Shown here: positions 1 through 7,827 of the stretch, piece by piece
Numbering within the stretch: position 1 is the stretch's first letter
Layout: each line of letters starts with the position of its first letter
NCBI GenBank assembly: GCA_024695285.1
Contig: JAILIM010000008.1
Span: forward strand, 1 to 36,648
From: Bacteroidales bacterium
GTDB taxonomy: Bacteria; Bacteroidota; Bacteroidia; Bacteroidales; UBA932
Direction: 5' to 3'
Length of the DNA stretch: 36,648 nt
Notes under the pieces: generated by a model
What the model was told of the DNA's origin: nothing
The model's input: only the letters and a program-made list of their open reading frames with translations
Database searches by the model: none
Position numbers and translations under genes: made by a program

Positions 1-1386
1 CTTCGAAAGAGGCTTGCGGCCGTCGTGGATGGCCTTGACCGAGGTGACGTCGGGATTCTTGTCTTTCGACGCCGCGAAACGGTAGGTCGGATCTCCGAAC
101 AGATGCGACTCCAGGGTCATGTAGTTGCGGGCCCATTCGCCTACGCAGGCGCCTGCGGCCAGCATTCCGGCCATCTCGTTCTTCCAGTGGTCCTGGATTA
201 TGTTCACTGAGTTGGCCGTCACTGCAAAGCTTCGGCTGCCATGCCCGAAGGCGTAGCGGGCGGCCACGTAGTCGTCGTGGAGGAAGGCTCCGTTGAAGCA
301 GGCGTCCAGAAGTATGACCTTCGCCCCGGAAGCGTATCCGTCGAGGTCTTCGAGGGTTATGTCCACGGATGCGGTGCGGACGGAATCGGCCTTCGTCACC
401 TCAGGATCGTCCCAGCCCTTGAGCCATTCGGACGTGACGCCGTAGGACTGCATCAGTTCGGCGGCTGTCTTCTCCTTGTCCTTCGCCTTGCGCATCTTGG
501 AACGGAGGACGGATTTGACGTTCCCTATATGTTCACCTGTGATGAATGTGTAAGGCTCTTTGCTGATGTACTGGGCTCCGACGGCGCCGTGGCTGTGGAT
601 GTGGGCGAAGTCGACTTCCGGGTCGGCGAGGGTAGCCATCAGGCGCTTGCGGGTGAAGCGCTCCTCGTCGAAGTTCAGGAAACGCACCCTTCCTTTCGGT
701 TCACGCAGGGCGAACTGCTCATAATAGGCTCGCTCCTCGTCGATGCGGGCGTTGAAGCTCTCAGAGCTGTTACCGTGGCCGCCGAAGTGGAACACTTCAT
801 TCAGCGCGTCGGGGGCCGCCTTCGCCGCTGCCGCACGGTCCAGGAACTCGCATATGAGTTCGGCGAAACTGTGTCCGGCGTCGCTGCGGGCGGGTTTTAT
901 GCGGGCGGTGTAGATATCGCAGCGCACCCTCTGCGCCCCTTCCGGAGAGAGGTCATAGTACCACAGCTTGCCGTCCTGCTGCAGGAAATTGAAACTCAGG
1001 CTGAAATCGTCGTAGAAGCGGTCGGAGGGGACGGACGAACGCTTAATGGGCATCTTCGGGTCCATCTTGAACGCCGTGCACAGATGGTGCGCGCGGCGTA
1101 TCATGGGCACGGGAATCTCACCCACGAGCACGGCTCCTTCGAGCCCCTTGGTGCGCCAGAGAGTCTTCAGGGTGTCACGCAGGCGGTCCGGCGTCCAGTC
1201 TTCCACCAGCACGAACACATTCTTGCGGTCGTAATGCCTGATGGCTGCGGCGTAACGGTCCACGGAGGCTGCTATCTGCGGATAGGTGCCTGAATCCACG
1301 ACCACGGCTACGGCGGCCTTGCAGCGGGCCTGCGTTGTTGTGGCGGCAAGCAGCAGTGCCGCTATGATCAGCAGTCTTTTCATCAT
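1..1386 (-). CDS. C25 (gingipain-like) clan CD cysteine peptidase, secreted; 3' end outside window
   Basis: 462 codons are visible and the frame is still open at base 1, so the C-terminus is missing. Residues 1-20 form a Sec signal peptide (MMKRLLIIAALLLAATTTQA) with no lipobox. The clan CD signature is present: His266-Gly267 in HSHG, then a hydrophobic strand VILL leading to Asp-Ala-Cys363. LVGEIP near residue 87, SDRFYDDF near 121 and FGDPTYRF near 430 recall the peptidase C25 fold of gingipains, where LVGD, the D-x-x-Y block and LGDP occur at comparable places. The His-Cys spacing (97 residues) is much longer than the roughly 33 of RgpB, so there is an insert between the dyad residues. The first ATG overlaps the stop of the upstream lipoprotein gene (ATGA), which points to translational coupling and shared function. 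Processing of the neighbouring fimbrillin-like protein is inference; a caspase-like protease of another clan CD family is the alternative. Confidence 0.8.
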   Translation of the reverse strand, partial: MMKRLLIIAALLLAATTTQARCKAAVAVVVDSGTYPQIAASVDRYAAAIRHYDRKNVFVLVEDWTPDRLRDTLKTLWRTKGLEGAVLVGEIPVPMIRRAHHLCTAFKMDPKMPIKRSSVPSDRFYDDFSLSFNFLQQDGKLWYYDLSPEGAQRVRCDIYTARIKPARSDAGHSFAELICEFLDRAAAAKAAPDALNEVFHFGGHGNSSESFNARIDEERAYYEQFALREPKGRVRFLNFDEERFTRKRLMATLADPEVDFAHIHSHGAVGAQYISKEPYTFITGEHIGNVKSVLRSKMRKAKDKEKTAAELMQSYGVTSEWLKGWDDPEVTKADSVRTASVDITLEDLDGYASGAKVILLDACFNGAFLHDDYVAARYAFGHGSRSFAVTANSVNIIQDHWKNEMAGMLAAGACVGEWARNYMTLESHLFGDPTYRFAASKDKNPDVTSVKAIHDGRKPLSK

Positions 1387-3761
1387 TTCTCTATGCCTGG
1401 ACGGATGGGATATACGTACTGGCGGTTGCTGCCGTAGGTGTTGTTGACGGTGCCGCCGTTATATACGTTCAGGTTGAAACCGGCAGTCTTGTTGTTGGCG
1501 TTGGCCGCCCAGTAGGAGAAGCCTGTGCCGACGTTGCGCAGCGCGGCGAACACCTTAGTGGAGGTCATGTTGCTGGTGGACATGGAGCCGGCGGCCGGAT
1601 AGAACGTGGTCGTACCGGTGCCGGTGTTGAAATAGTACCCCTGGTTGAATGAACCGGAGACATTCTCCTTGAACGCGGTCCAGGCGCCGATTGGAGGCAG
1701 GCAGCAGCCGATAGGGCAGGGGTCGTAGACGGTCTTTACCACAGGCTGGGCGTTGGCGTCGGCGGTACTGGAAGAAGCGAACGTGGCCTGGGTGGCGTTC
1801 CAGAGGTTGGCGTAGGTGCCGTCGCCGCCGGACTGCATGTTGTAGACCGTGGGGTTCTGGATGGTCCTGACTATGTCGGCGCCAAGTTCGGCGTAGCGCG
1901 TGCCAATGGTGTCGCGGCGGCTGGTGGTGTACCAGGTCTTCTTGCGGCAGTTCTCAGTGGCCAGGCCCGGGGTGCCGTCGCTGGCGACGAACGGATCTTT
2001 GCGGCCGAACTGGTAGAACGGGCAGTTTCCCACTTCGTTGGCGGGCAGCGCAGCCCCGGTCTGTGCGAGGGTGAATTCAATCACCTTGCCGCTGGAGGGC
2101 TGGGTGATGCGGACGCGGGTGTTGCGGGCTGCGTAGGTCAGGGGCGAGTAGTATGGGGCTACCCAGCCGACGTTGATGCTGGCCATGTCGAAGGCCTTGC
2201 CAGCCTTGTTTATAACGGTCTCAGGACCGAAATCGCTATCCGTGGCACCGCTGACCCAGATGTGCCAGCTCCAGATGACAGTGCCGGAGTCGTTGAGGGC
2301 GCTGATGACAGCATTGCCTTCGCGTATGGTTTCCTGAGGGACCTGGAAGACGGCGCGGAAGGAATCTGCCCCGTTGGCTTTCAGGCTGATATCCTGAATA
2401 AGCCCCACTACGTCTTCCCATTCCAGACGCAGTGATGCGACATTCTGGAGGTAAGGACCGGATATGGCATTGCCCGTTCCGTCGATGAAAGGTGAGAGGG
2501 CGCTCACCCCTGTCACCGACGGGGCGTATGCGTCCGTGTTGGTCGATCCGTTCTTGATGGCGTTGCCGTAAGCCAGGGGGAACGAGTACCAGCCGGGAGT
2601 GGTCACGACGTAGCAGTTTGCAGTGTTGGAGCCGGACAGGCCGCTTCCGAACAGGGAATTGTTGTCGGTGGTCAGGTTTATGGGTGCTCCTTCCGAGCCT
2701 CGTGGACTGGCCCCCTTAAGGCGGGTGACGTTTTCGTTTTCACCGCCGCTGGGGACCACGGGCAGGAGGTCGATGACAGAGCCGCCCTGCGTGATTTCTT
2801 CCTTGAGTGCTGCAGTGCCGTCGGGGTATTCGATGCTGACGGGGCTGTTACTGTGGATGGTATAGTTCAGGGAGTTGGTGCCGGAATAGGAATAGACGAT
2901 GTATTTCTGCTCACCGGGGTAGACTGCTCCGCTGATGTCCTGGTCGCTGTATTCGAACCAGAAGTCGTCGTCCCTGGGAGCGAGGGTCAGGGTGAGGGCG
3001 CCGGTGCGGATGCGGGAGCACCTGGCGGCGTTCACGGGCTTGGCCGTGGCCTTTTCGGCCACTCCGGCGTCGCCGCTTAGGGTTATCGTGACGCCTTTCT
3101 CAAAGGTCTGGGGAGCGATGGAGATGTAGTAGGTTCCGGGTTCGAGCACGTTGCCGCCGTCGGATATGCTGACTTCCTTGGAGCCCTTGATGATCGTGGG
3201 TTCGGGCTCGCCGCTGGTGGTTGCTGACAAACGCAGCGTGCCGGCCAGGAGTTCACCGTTGTTGCCGCGGAAGCTGATGGTCTTGACTCCATCGGTCTGG
3301 AGGTCGACTTCGACCAGGCAGACTGCGGGCTGGAACGTGAATTCCTTGGTCTTGGAAGCGGAGACTGCCACTATGCTGCTGAACTGTCCCTTGACGGCTT
3401 GCTGTTCGGCCGGCAGGGTCGTGGTTATGGAGCCGGTAGTGTTGGATGCGTTTTCATCATAGGGGTACAGGGCATAGTAGGTGCTCTGGGTCGGCGCTGG
3501 GCCTCCTTCCATCCAGGCTGTGGTGCCTGTGGTGGTTACGGTGTAGAGGTATTTATCGTTCTTGTTGAACACGCATACCTTGTCCTTGTCTTTCTCCCAG
3601 CAGATGGCGAAGGCGTCGGTGAGGCAGGCTTTGGAGAAGCTGTTTTCGCCGCTGATCTGGAGGCGTTCGGGGCCTTCGGCAGGGGCGGGCTCAAATGCTG
3701 CTTTGGAGCAGGCGACGGCAGCCGCTGCGGCTGCGATCAGGATGATGACTGTCTTTTTCAT
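1383..3761 (-). CDS. Fimbrillin-like surface lipoprotein with C-terminal FISUMP-type domain
   Basis: 792 residues. It starts with a lipoprotein signal, MKKTVIILI then an alanine stretch and a lipobox ending at Cys18. The N-terminal 260 residues have the beta-rich, Thr/Ser-rich character of Bacteroidales fimbrillin-like adhesins, with a YYALYPYDENAS segment as is common in that group. The C-terminal part carries the pattern YDPCPIGCCLPPIGAW, then FYPAAG, a YWAA segment and a terminal YPIRP, which matches the Fibrobacter succinogenes major paralogous (FISUMP) domain that often caps such proteins. It lies 12 bases after a 42-codon small gene and overlaps a C25-like peptidase gene by 4 bases. A GGAGGA ribosome-binding site sits just upstream, overlapping the small gene's stop region. 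It probably forms a fimbrial tip or surface adhesin anchored in the outer membrane; the ligand is unknown. Confidence 0.82.
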   Translation of the reverse strand: MKKTVIILIAAAAAAVACSKAAFEPAPAEGPERLQISGENSFSKACLTDAFAICWEKDKDKVCVFNKNDKYLYTVTTTGTTAWMEGGPAPTQSTYYALYPYDENASNTTGSITTTLPAEQQAVKGQFSSIVAVSASKTKEFTFQPAVCLVEVDLQTDGVKTISFRGNNGELLAGTLRLSATTSGEPEPTIIKGSKEVSISDGGNVLEPGTYYISIAPQTFEKGVTITLSGDAGVAEKATAKPVNAARCSRIRTGALTLTLAPRDDDFWFEYSDQDISGAVYPGEQKYIVYSYSGTNSLNYTIHSNSPVSIEYPDGTAALKEEITQGGSVIDLLPVVPSGGENENVTRLKGASPRGSEGAPINLTTDNNSLFGSGLSGSNTANCYVVTTPGWYSFPLAYGNAIKNGSTNTDAYAPSVTGVSALSPFIDGTGNAISGPYLQNVASLRLEWEDVVGLIQDISLKANGADSFRAVFQVPQETIREGNAVISALNDSGTVIWSWHIWVSGATDSDFGPETVINKAGKAFDMASINVGWVAPYYSPLTYAARNTRVRITQPSSGKVIEFTLAQTGAALPANEVGNCPFYQFGRKDPFVASDGTPGLATENCRKKTWYTTSRRDTIGTRYAELGADIVRTIQNPTVYNMQSGGDGTYANLWNATQATFASSSTADANAQPVVKTVYDPCPIGCCLPPIGAWTAFKENVSGSFNQGYYFNTGTGTTTFYPAAGSMSTSNMTSTKVFAALRNVGTGFSYWAANANNKTAGFNLNVYNGGTVNNTYGSNRQYVYPIRPGIEK

Positions 3762-3773
3762 TGCCGTGTCCTC

Positions 3774-3902
3774 CTACCATTCCCAGTCGATGTTTTCGCT
3801 GCTGGTGAAATCTTCTGTCGTGGATCCTCCGAAGCTGTCGCAGAGCAATTCGGTCCAAACTGCCTTTATGTCAAAGGCTTCCGGTTTTTTGTATTTATAC
3901 AT
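3774..3902 (-). CDS. Small Y-x2-P protein (42 aa) preceding the fimbrillin-like lipoprotein; smORF-A
   Basis: The minus strand reads ATG TAT AAA TAC ... GAC TGG GAA TGG TAG without interruption. The product has 42 residues. It begins MYKYKKPEAF, has LLCDS at 19-23, a Gly/Ser/Thr and acid-rich tail, and ends IDWEW. It has no signal peptide or transmembrane segment. The evidence that it is a gene is comparative within the window. Two further small genes (29327-29455 and 30869-31021) also sit directly before fimbrillin-like lipoprotein genes and share Tyr-x2-Pro, then 13 residues, then Cys/Leu - Asp/Glu - Ser/Gly, plus a terminal Trp. A consensus promoter lies 29 bases upstream. The stop and the downstream ribosome-binding site overlap in TGGTAGGAGGA. 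Short Bacteroidales hypothetical proteins of this look are familiar to me, but I know no assigned function. It could be a translational leader or a partner of the adhesin. Confidence 0.72.
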   Translation of the reverse strand: MYKYKKPEAFDIKAVWTELLCDSFGGSTTEDFTSSENIDWEW

Positions 3903-3930
3903 AATAATAGAATTATCGATTCAAAAACTA

Positions 3931-3938
3931 CAAATTTA
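3931..3938 (-). promoter_or_regulatory. Bacteroidetes -7 promoter element for the smORF-A operon
   Basis: TAAATTTG on the minus strand matches TAnnTTTG exactly, and a T-run (TTTT) lies 19 bases upstream in the -33 position. It would give a leader of about 20-25 nt before the ATG at 3902. Confidence 0.6.
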
Positions 3939-3943
3939 ACTTA

Positions 3944-3960
3944 TTTCATTGAAAATGAAA
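3944..3960. repeat. Perfect inverted repeat between divergent promoters
   Basis: TTTCATT (3944-3950), three bases, AATGAAA (3954-3960). It lies just upstream of the minus-strand -7 element and upstream of the plus-strand promoter, so it is placed as a possible operator for either gene set. It is A/T-rich, so chance is possible. Confidence 0.35.
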
Positions 3961-3992
3961 AGAAATGATTTGTTTGTTATGAAAATCTTTGC

Positions 3993-4000
3993 CATCTTTG
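3993..4000 (+). promoter_or_regulatory. Probable -7 element for the ATPase gene
   Basis: CATCTTTG matches TAnnTTTG at all fixed positions but the first. A TTG lies 20 bases upstream (3970-3972). It sits 15 bases before the ATG at 4016. Confidence 0.5.
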
Positions 4001-4015
4001 TGAAACATTTTTGTT

Positions 4016-5173
4016 ATGGATACCCCTTTCATTTATAATAAACCGGTTACGGGAAGGTATTTCGTGGGCAGGAAGCAGGATGTGGCAATCATGACCAATC
4101 TGCTGCGCGAGGGAGAGAATGTCGTGATGTATGAGCCGCCGAAGGCGGGGAAGGATTCACTGCTGCAGCAGGTGTTTTTTGACATGAAACTGTCCAGCAG
4201 CCAGTTCCGGATAGCGAACGTTTCTCTTCTGAATGTCAGGACTATTGAGGACTTCTGCTCGCTTCTCGGAACGGAGGTGGTGCGGCTCTACGGAGTGACG
4301 CCGCAGGACTTTTCGGATATCGTGACGGAGTGCCTGGCGGGTTCGCATTTCGTGTTCGACGATCAGGTGTTCCAGGAGACCGGTCGCGTGCTGTCGCTAA
4401 ACTGGGACCTGGACGACGATGACATCTCGATGTTGTTCCGGCTGCCATATGTACTGGCGCGCAGGGACGGCAGGCGGCTGTTCGTGTGTATAGACGATTT
4501 CCAGAACGTGTCGCTGACCGAGGACGGCGAGCGGCTCTGCCGGCTGATGCAGGAGGTGTTCAAGGCGAGGACGCCCGAAGACAGGGGAGCGGCAAGTTAT
4601 GTGCTGTACGGCTCCAGGGTGAATGCGATGAAGGAGATTTTCGAGCACCGCAAGCTGTTCTACCGCCAGGTGGAGAGGCTGGAACTGAGTGAGATTGACG
4701 CTAAGGATATCGCCGATTCCGTGAACAGGGGCTTCCTGTCAAGCGGAAAGGTGGTGGACAGGGCGCTTATGCTCGGGGTGTGTAATCTTTTCAAGAACAA
4801 TATTTATTATGTAAACTGCTTTTCGGCGATATGCGATTCGCTGTCGAAGGGATATATGATGGAGCCGGTGCTGGTCGAAGCGCTTTCGCAGCTGATCGCC
4901 ATCCACGTGCCTGCGTTCCGAGCGGCGATGGAGGACCTGACGACCTTCCAGGTCAGCCTGCTCCGGGCGGTGGTGGACGGCCACACCAAGTTCAGCAGTG
5001 CGGAAGTGATTCATAAATATGGACTTAACTCCTCCGCCAATGTCCGTCGCCTCAAGGATGCCCTCTGCAAGAAGGAAATCCTGACCTTCGACGAAGAGGA
5101 CATCCCGCACTTCCTCGACCCCCTCTTTGAGTACTGGGTCACCCGCACCTACTTCGGCCTTAAGGGGGAGTGA
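4016..5173 (+). CDS. AAA-type ATP-binding protein (archaeal-ATPase-like)
   Basis: 385 residues, cytoplasmic, no signal or membrane segment. YFVGRKQDVA at 15-24 is the usual N-terminal box of this ATPase group. The P-loop is EPPKAGKDSL (40-49), in which Pro replaces the first Gly of GxxxxGK. Walker B is RLFVCIDDF (155-163) with Asp161-Asp162. The C-terminal third is a winged-helix-like region ending in FLDPLFEYWV, which is typical of the archaeal ATPase (PF01637-like) proteins common in Bacteroidales. The gene stands alone: a divergent adhesin operon is upstream and rplU with its own promoter is downstream. The cellular role is not known for this family; nucleotide-dependent handling of nucleic acid or protein is only a guess. 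Confidence 0.75.
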   Translation: MDTPFIYNKPVTGRYFVGRKQDVAIMTNLLREGENVVMYEPPKAGKDSLLQQVFFDMKLSSSQFRIANVSLLNVRTIEDFCSLLGTEVVRLYGVTPQDFSDIVTECLAGSHFVFDDQVFQETGRVLSLNWDLDDDDISMLFRLPYVLARRDGRRLFVCIDDFQNVSLTEDGERLCRLMQEVFKARTPEDRGAASYVLYGSRVNAMKEIFEHRKLFYRQVERLELSEIDAKDIADSVNRGFLSSGKVVDRALMLGVCNLFKNNIYYVNCFSAICDSLSKGYMMEPVLVEALSQLIAIHVPAFRAAMEDLTTFQVSLLRAVVDGHTKFSSAEVIHKYGLNSSANVRRLKDALCKKEILTFDEEDIPHFLDPLFEYWVTRTYFGLKGE

Positions 5174-5183
5174 TAAAAATTAT

Positions 5184-5214
5184 TTTGATAATCTGATAAT
5201 AATCACTATCTTTG
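5184..5214 (+). promoter_or_regulatory. rplU-rpmA promoter
   Basis: TTTG (5184-5187), a 19-base spacer and TATCTTTG (5207-5214) form a full match to the Bacteroidetes primary-sigma consensus (-33 TTTG, -7 TAnnTTTG). Transcription would start near 5218, leaving a leader of about 80 nt. Confidence 0.8.
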
Positions 5215-5234
5215 CCGTCCATTTTATGACCGAA

Positions 5235-5269
5235 GAGCCCGTTAAGAGCTGCCGGAAGGGCAGACGCTC
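5235..5269 (+). promoter_or_regulatory. Structured 5' leader of the rplU operon
   Basis: A hairpin CTGCC-GGAAG-GGCAG (5249-5263) is enclosed by a second pairing of GAGC (5235-5238) with GCTC (5266-5269). It lies inside the untranslated leader between the promoter and the rplU ATG. Ribosomal-protein operons are often autoregulated through such leaders, but I do not recognise a named motif here. Confidence 0.35.
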
Positions 5270-5298
5270 CAGGCCCAAACATTTAAAATAATTGTTTG

Positions 5299-5610
5299 AT
5301 GTACGCAATCGTAGACATTGCAGGCCAGCAGTTTAAAGTAGAGGCTGGCAACGAAATCTTTGTGCAGAGGCTCGCCGATGCCAAGGGTGCTGATGTAGAG
5401 TTCGGCAAGGTGCTCCTCGTCGCTGACGGAGACGCCGTGAAGGTCGGAACTCCCTATGTTGAGGGCGCAGTGGTCAAGGCCACCGTCCTGGATGACGATG
5501 CAAAGGCCGACAAGGTCATCGTGTTCAAGAAGATCCGTCGCAAGGGCTTCCAGAAGCTCAACGGCCATCGCCAGAAACTTACCAAGATCAAAATCAACGC
5601 AATCGCTTAA
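5299..5610 (+). CDS. rplU: 50S ribosomal protein bL21
   Basis: 103 residues beginning [20 protein letters not shown], the standard bL21 N-terminus. The C-terminus carries the family's basic [16 protein letters not shown] region that contacts 23S rRNA. The ATG at 5299 is chosen; an in-frame TTG one codon earlier would only add a residue. Five bases separate its stop from rpmA, the near-universal rplU-rpmA pair. A strong promoter and a structured leader lie upstream, and a terminator follows rpmA, so this is a bicistronic unit. Confidence 0.97.
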   Translation: MYAIVDIAGQQFKVEAGNEIFVQRLADAKGADVEFGKVLLVADGDAVKVGTPYVEGAVVKATVLDDDAKADKVIVFKKIRRKGFQKLNGHRQKLTKIKINAIA

Positions 5611-5615
5611 GAATT

Positions 5616-5879
5616 ATGGCACACAAGAAAGGTCAATCCAGTTCCAAGAACGGTCGTGAGTCGCAGAGCAAGCGCCTGGGTCTCAAGAAATTCGGCGGCG
5701 AGGTCGTGAAGGCCGGCAATATCATAGTCCGCCAGAGGGGCACCGTCCACAATCCTTCCACCAACGTGGGTATGGGCAAGGACCACACTCTCTACGCTCT
5801 CATTGACGGTACTGTCAAATTCGCACGCTGCCGCAAGACTGACAGGTCCTACGTGTCAGTGGTCCCTTTTGAGAGCTAA
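5616..5879 (+). CDS. rpmA: 50S ribosomal protein bL27
   Basis: 87 residues, full length for the family. It begins [20 protein letters not shown] and continues with LGLKKFGGE and IIVRQRGT, the classic bL27 blocks. The N-terminus begins directly with the mature AHKKG form that reaches toward the peptidyl-transferase centre, without the cleavable extension seen in Firmicutes. It is the second gene of the rplU operon and is followed by a factor-independent terminator. Confidence 0.97.
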   Translation: MAHKKGQSSSKNGRESQSKRLGLKKFGGEVVKAGNIIVRQRGTVHNPSTNVGMGKDHTLYALIDGTVKFARCRKTDRSYVSVVPFES

Positions 5880-5900
5880 TCTCGAAGGTTTTATGTGAAC

Positions 5901-5943
5901 AATGACTTGCACTTCGGGATCGGGGTTGCGGGTCATTTTTTTT
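5901..5943 (+). terminator. Rho-independent terminator after rpmA
   Basis: AATGACTTGCA (5901-5911) pairs with TGCGGGTCATT (5927-5937) through 11 positions including two G-U pairs, followed by a run of T to 5943. It ends the rplU-rpmA unit just before serS. Confidence 0.75.
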
Positions 5944-5956
5944 AATTCCAATAGCT

Positions 5957-7228
5957 ATGTTGACGCTCAAGATGCTTCGCGACGACCCTCAGGGAGTCGT
6001 TGAAAAATTGAAAATCAAGAATTTCGACGCGCAGCCTATAGTCGACAAGGTGGTCGAACTGGACCGCTTGCGCCGTAACCTCCAGACCGAGACAGACGCC
6101 CTTCTGGCCAGCCAGAAGCAGAAGGCGGCCGCAATCGGGGCCCTGATGAAGCAGGGCCTTCGCGACGAGGCCGAGAAGGCCAAGGCCGCGGTGGCGGAAC
6201 TCAAGGCCCGTTCCGGAGAGCTCCTCGCCCGCATGGACGAGGCCGCTGCCGAGATGGAGCAGAACCTGGTGCTGATGCCCAATATCCCTTGCTCCCTTGT
6301 CAAGCCCGGCGCAGGTGCCGAGGACAACGAGGTGGTGAAGATGGGCGGCCCCGAGGTGAAGCTCCCCGAGGGCGCTCTCCCGCACTGGGAACTTGCCAAG
6401 AAGTACGACATCATCGATTTCGACCTCGGCGTGAAGATCACCGGAGCCGGTTTCCCTGTCTACAAGGGCAAGGGAGCCAAGCTCCAGAGGGCTCTCATCA
6501 ACTTCTTCCTGGACTGCAACACTGCAGCCGGCTACAAGGAAGTTGAGCCTCCCGTGATGGTGAACCGCGATTCCGGTTTCGGCACCGGCCAGCTCCCCGA
6601 CAAGGAAGGCCAGATGTACCACGCGGAAGTCGATGATTTCTACATGGTGCCGACGGCAGAGGTGCCCGTGACCAACATTTTCCGCGACGTGATTCTCGCC
6701 GCCGACCAGATTCCCCAGCGCCTGACCGCCTACACTCCCTGTTTCCGCAGGGAGGCCGGTTCCTACGGCAAGGACGTGCGCGGCCTGAACCGCCTGCATC
6801 AGTTCGACAAAGTGGAAATCGTGCGCGTGGAGAAGCCCGAGGACAGCTACAAGGCCCTTGACGATATGGTCGCCCACGTGGAGAGCATAGTGAATAAGCT
6901 CGGCCTGCGCTACCGTATTCTCCGCCTCTGCGGCGGCGATATGTCCTTCACCTCCGCCATCACCTACGACTTCGAGCTGTGGAGCGCCGCGCAGGGCCGC
7001 TGGCTGGAAATCAGCAGCGTGTCCAATTTCGAGACCTTCCAGGCCAACCGCCTGCACTGCCGCTACCGTGACGCCGAGGGCAAGACCCAGCTGGCGCACA
7101 CCCTGAACGGCAGTTCCCTGGCCCTTCCGCGCGTCGTGGCGGCCCTCCTCGAGGACAACCAGACCCCGGACGGCATCGTGATCCCCGAAATCCTGCGTCC
7201 CTACACGGGCTTCGACAAGATTGATTAA
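5957..7228 (+). CDS. serS: Seryl-tRNA synthetase (class II)
   Basis: 423 residues, normal length. The N-terminal 110 residues are a long antiparallel coiled coil (tRNA-binding arm) rich in Glu/Lys/Ala. The class II catalytic core shows TAEVPVTN near 235, motif 2 FRREAGSYGKDVRGLNRLHQ, and motif 3 LNGSSLALPRVVAALLEDNQ near the C-terminus. It attaches serine to tRNA-Ser (and tRNA-Sec where present). Its last codons overlap the proposed start of ruvC by 8 bases. No clear separate promoter is seen between the rpmA terminator and this ATG, only a short A/T-rich stretch. Confidence 0.97.
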   Translation: MLTLKMLRDDPQGVVEKLKIKNFDAQPIVDKVVELDRLRRNLQTETDALLASQKQKAAAIGALMKQGLRDEAEKAKAAVAELKARSGELLARMDEAAAEMEQNLVLMPNIPCSLVKPGAGAEDNEVVKMGGPEVKLPEGALPHWELAKKYDIIDFDLGVKITGAGFPVYKGKGAKLQRALINFFLDCNTAAGYKEVEPPVMVNRDSGFGTGQLPDKEGQMYHAEVDDFYMVPTAEVPVTNIFRDVILAADQIPQRLTAYTPCFRREAGSYGKDVRGLNRLHQFDKVEIVRVEKPEDSYKALDDMVAHVESIVNKLGLRYRILRLCGGDMSFTSAITYDFELWSAAQGRWLEISSVSNFETFQANRLHCRYRDAEGKTQLAHTLNGSSLALPRVVAALLEDNQTPDGIVIPEILRPYTGFDKID

Positions 7229-7775
7229 GGATTGCACCATACTCGGAATAGATCCCGGAACCAACCTGCTTGGTTTCGGGATTATCCGTGTTTCCGGGGG
7301 TAAGCCCCAGTTCGTGGACATGGGCGTCCTGGACCTCCGGCGCGTCGATGATATCTACAGTAAGTTGCTGATTATCTTCGACAAAGTTTCTGCGCTCTGC
7401 GACCTGCACAAGCCGGACGACATGGCTATCGAGTCGCCGTTCTACGGTCGCAACGCCCAGGTCATTTTCAAGCTCGGCCGCGCGCAGGGTGCGGCTATGA
7501 CGGCTGCCTTGCAGCACGGTGCTGCCGTTTATGAATACGCCCCGCGCAAGGCGAAGCAGGCGATATGCGGCAATGGGGCGGCTTCGAAGGAGCAGGTGGC
7601 GCTGATTGTGGAAAAGACCCTTAGGATCAACATCGATCCCGGGCACCTGGATGCGACTGATGCGCTCGCTATCGCGATGTGCCATTTCTACGAGCAGTCG
7701 AGCCCGCTTGCCGGCAAATCTTCCGGCAGCTCCTGGGAAAAATTCCTCGCCGCAAATCCCGACAGGATCAAATAA
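7221..7775 (+). CDS. ruvC: Holliday junction resolvase RuvC
   Basis: 184 residues. The catalytic acids of the RNase H-like fold are visible: GIDPGTN (Asp11), AIESPFYG (Glu) and the C-terminal DATDALAIAMCH (paired Asp). RuvC resolves Holliday junctions together with RuvAB during recombination and repair. No ATG precedes the GIDPG block: the first in-frame ATG (7318) would delete the first catalytic Asp. Translation therefore must use the TTG at 7221, lying inside the last codons of serS (stop 7226-7228), which suggests coupled translation. The C-terminal tail is Ser/Lys-rich and variable. Confidence 0.93.
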   Translation: MIKDCTILGIDPGTNLLGFGIIRVSGGKPQFVDMGVLDLRRVDDIYSKLLIIFDKVSALCDLHKPDDMAIESPFYGRNAQVIFKLGRAQGAAMTAALQHGAAVYEYAPRKAKQAICGNGAASKEQVALIVEKTLRINIDPGHLDATDALAIAMCHFYEQSSPLAGKSSGSSWEKFLAANPDRIK

Positions 7776-7792
7776 AACCAGCAACTGGTTTT
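7774..7792 (+). terminator. Hairpin at the ruvC stop, weak terminator
   Basis: AAAACCAG - CAA - CTGGTTTT is a perfect 8-bp stem with a 3-base loop that begins at the ruvC stop codon. The T tract is only four bases, so termination may be partial. Confidence 0.5.
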
Positions 7793-7827
7793 GACTTAAT
7801 TATTTGGATTATTAAATTAAACTTTAG

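Noticed and set aside
241..1293. Long open plus-strand frame (350 codons)
   Set aside because: It is the shadow of the C25-like peptidase on the minus strand, which has a signal peptide, catalytic motifs and a coupled start.
5942..7321. 459-codon minus-strand frame across serS
   Set aside because: Antisense to an unmistakable serS; His/Gly/Val-rich composition is typical of a reverse-strand reading of GC-rich genes.
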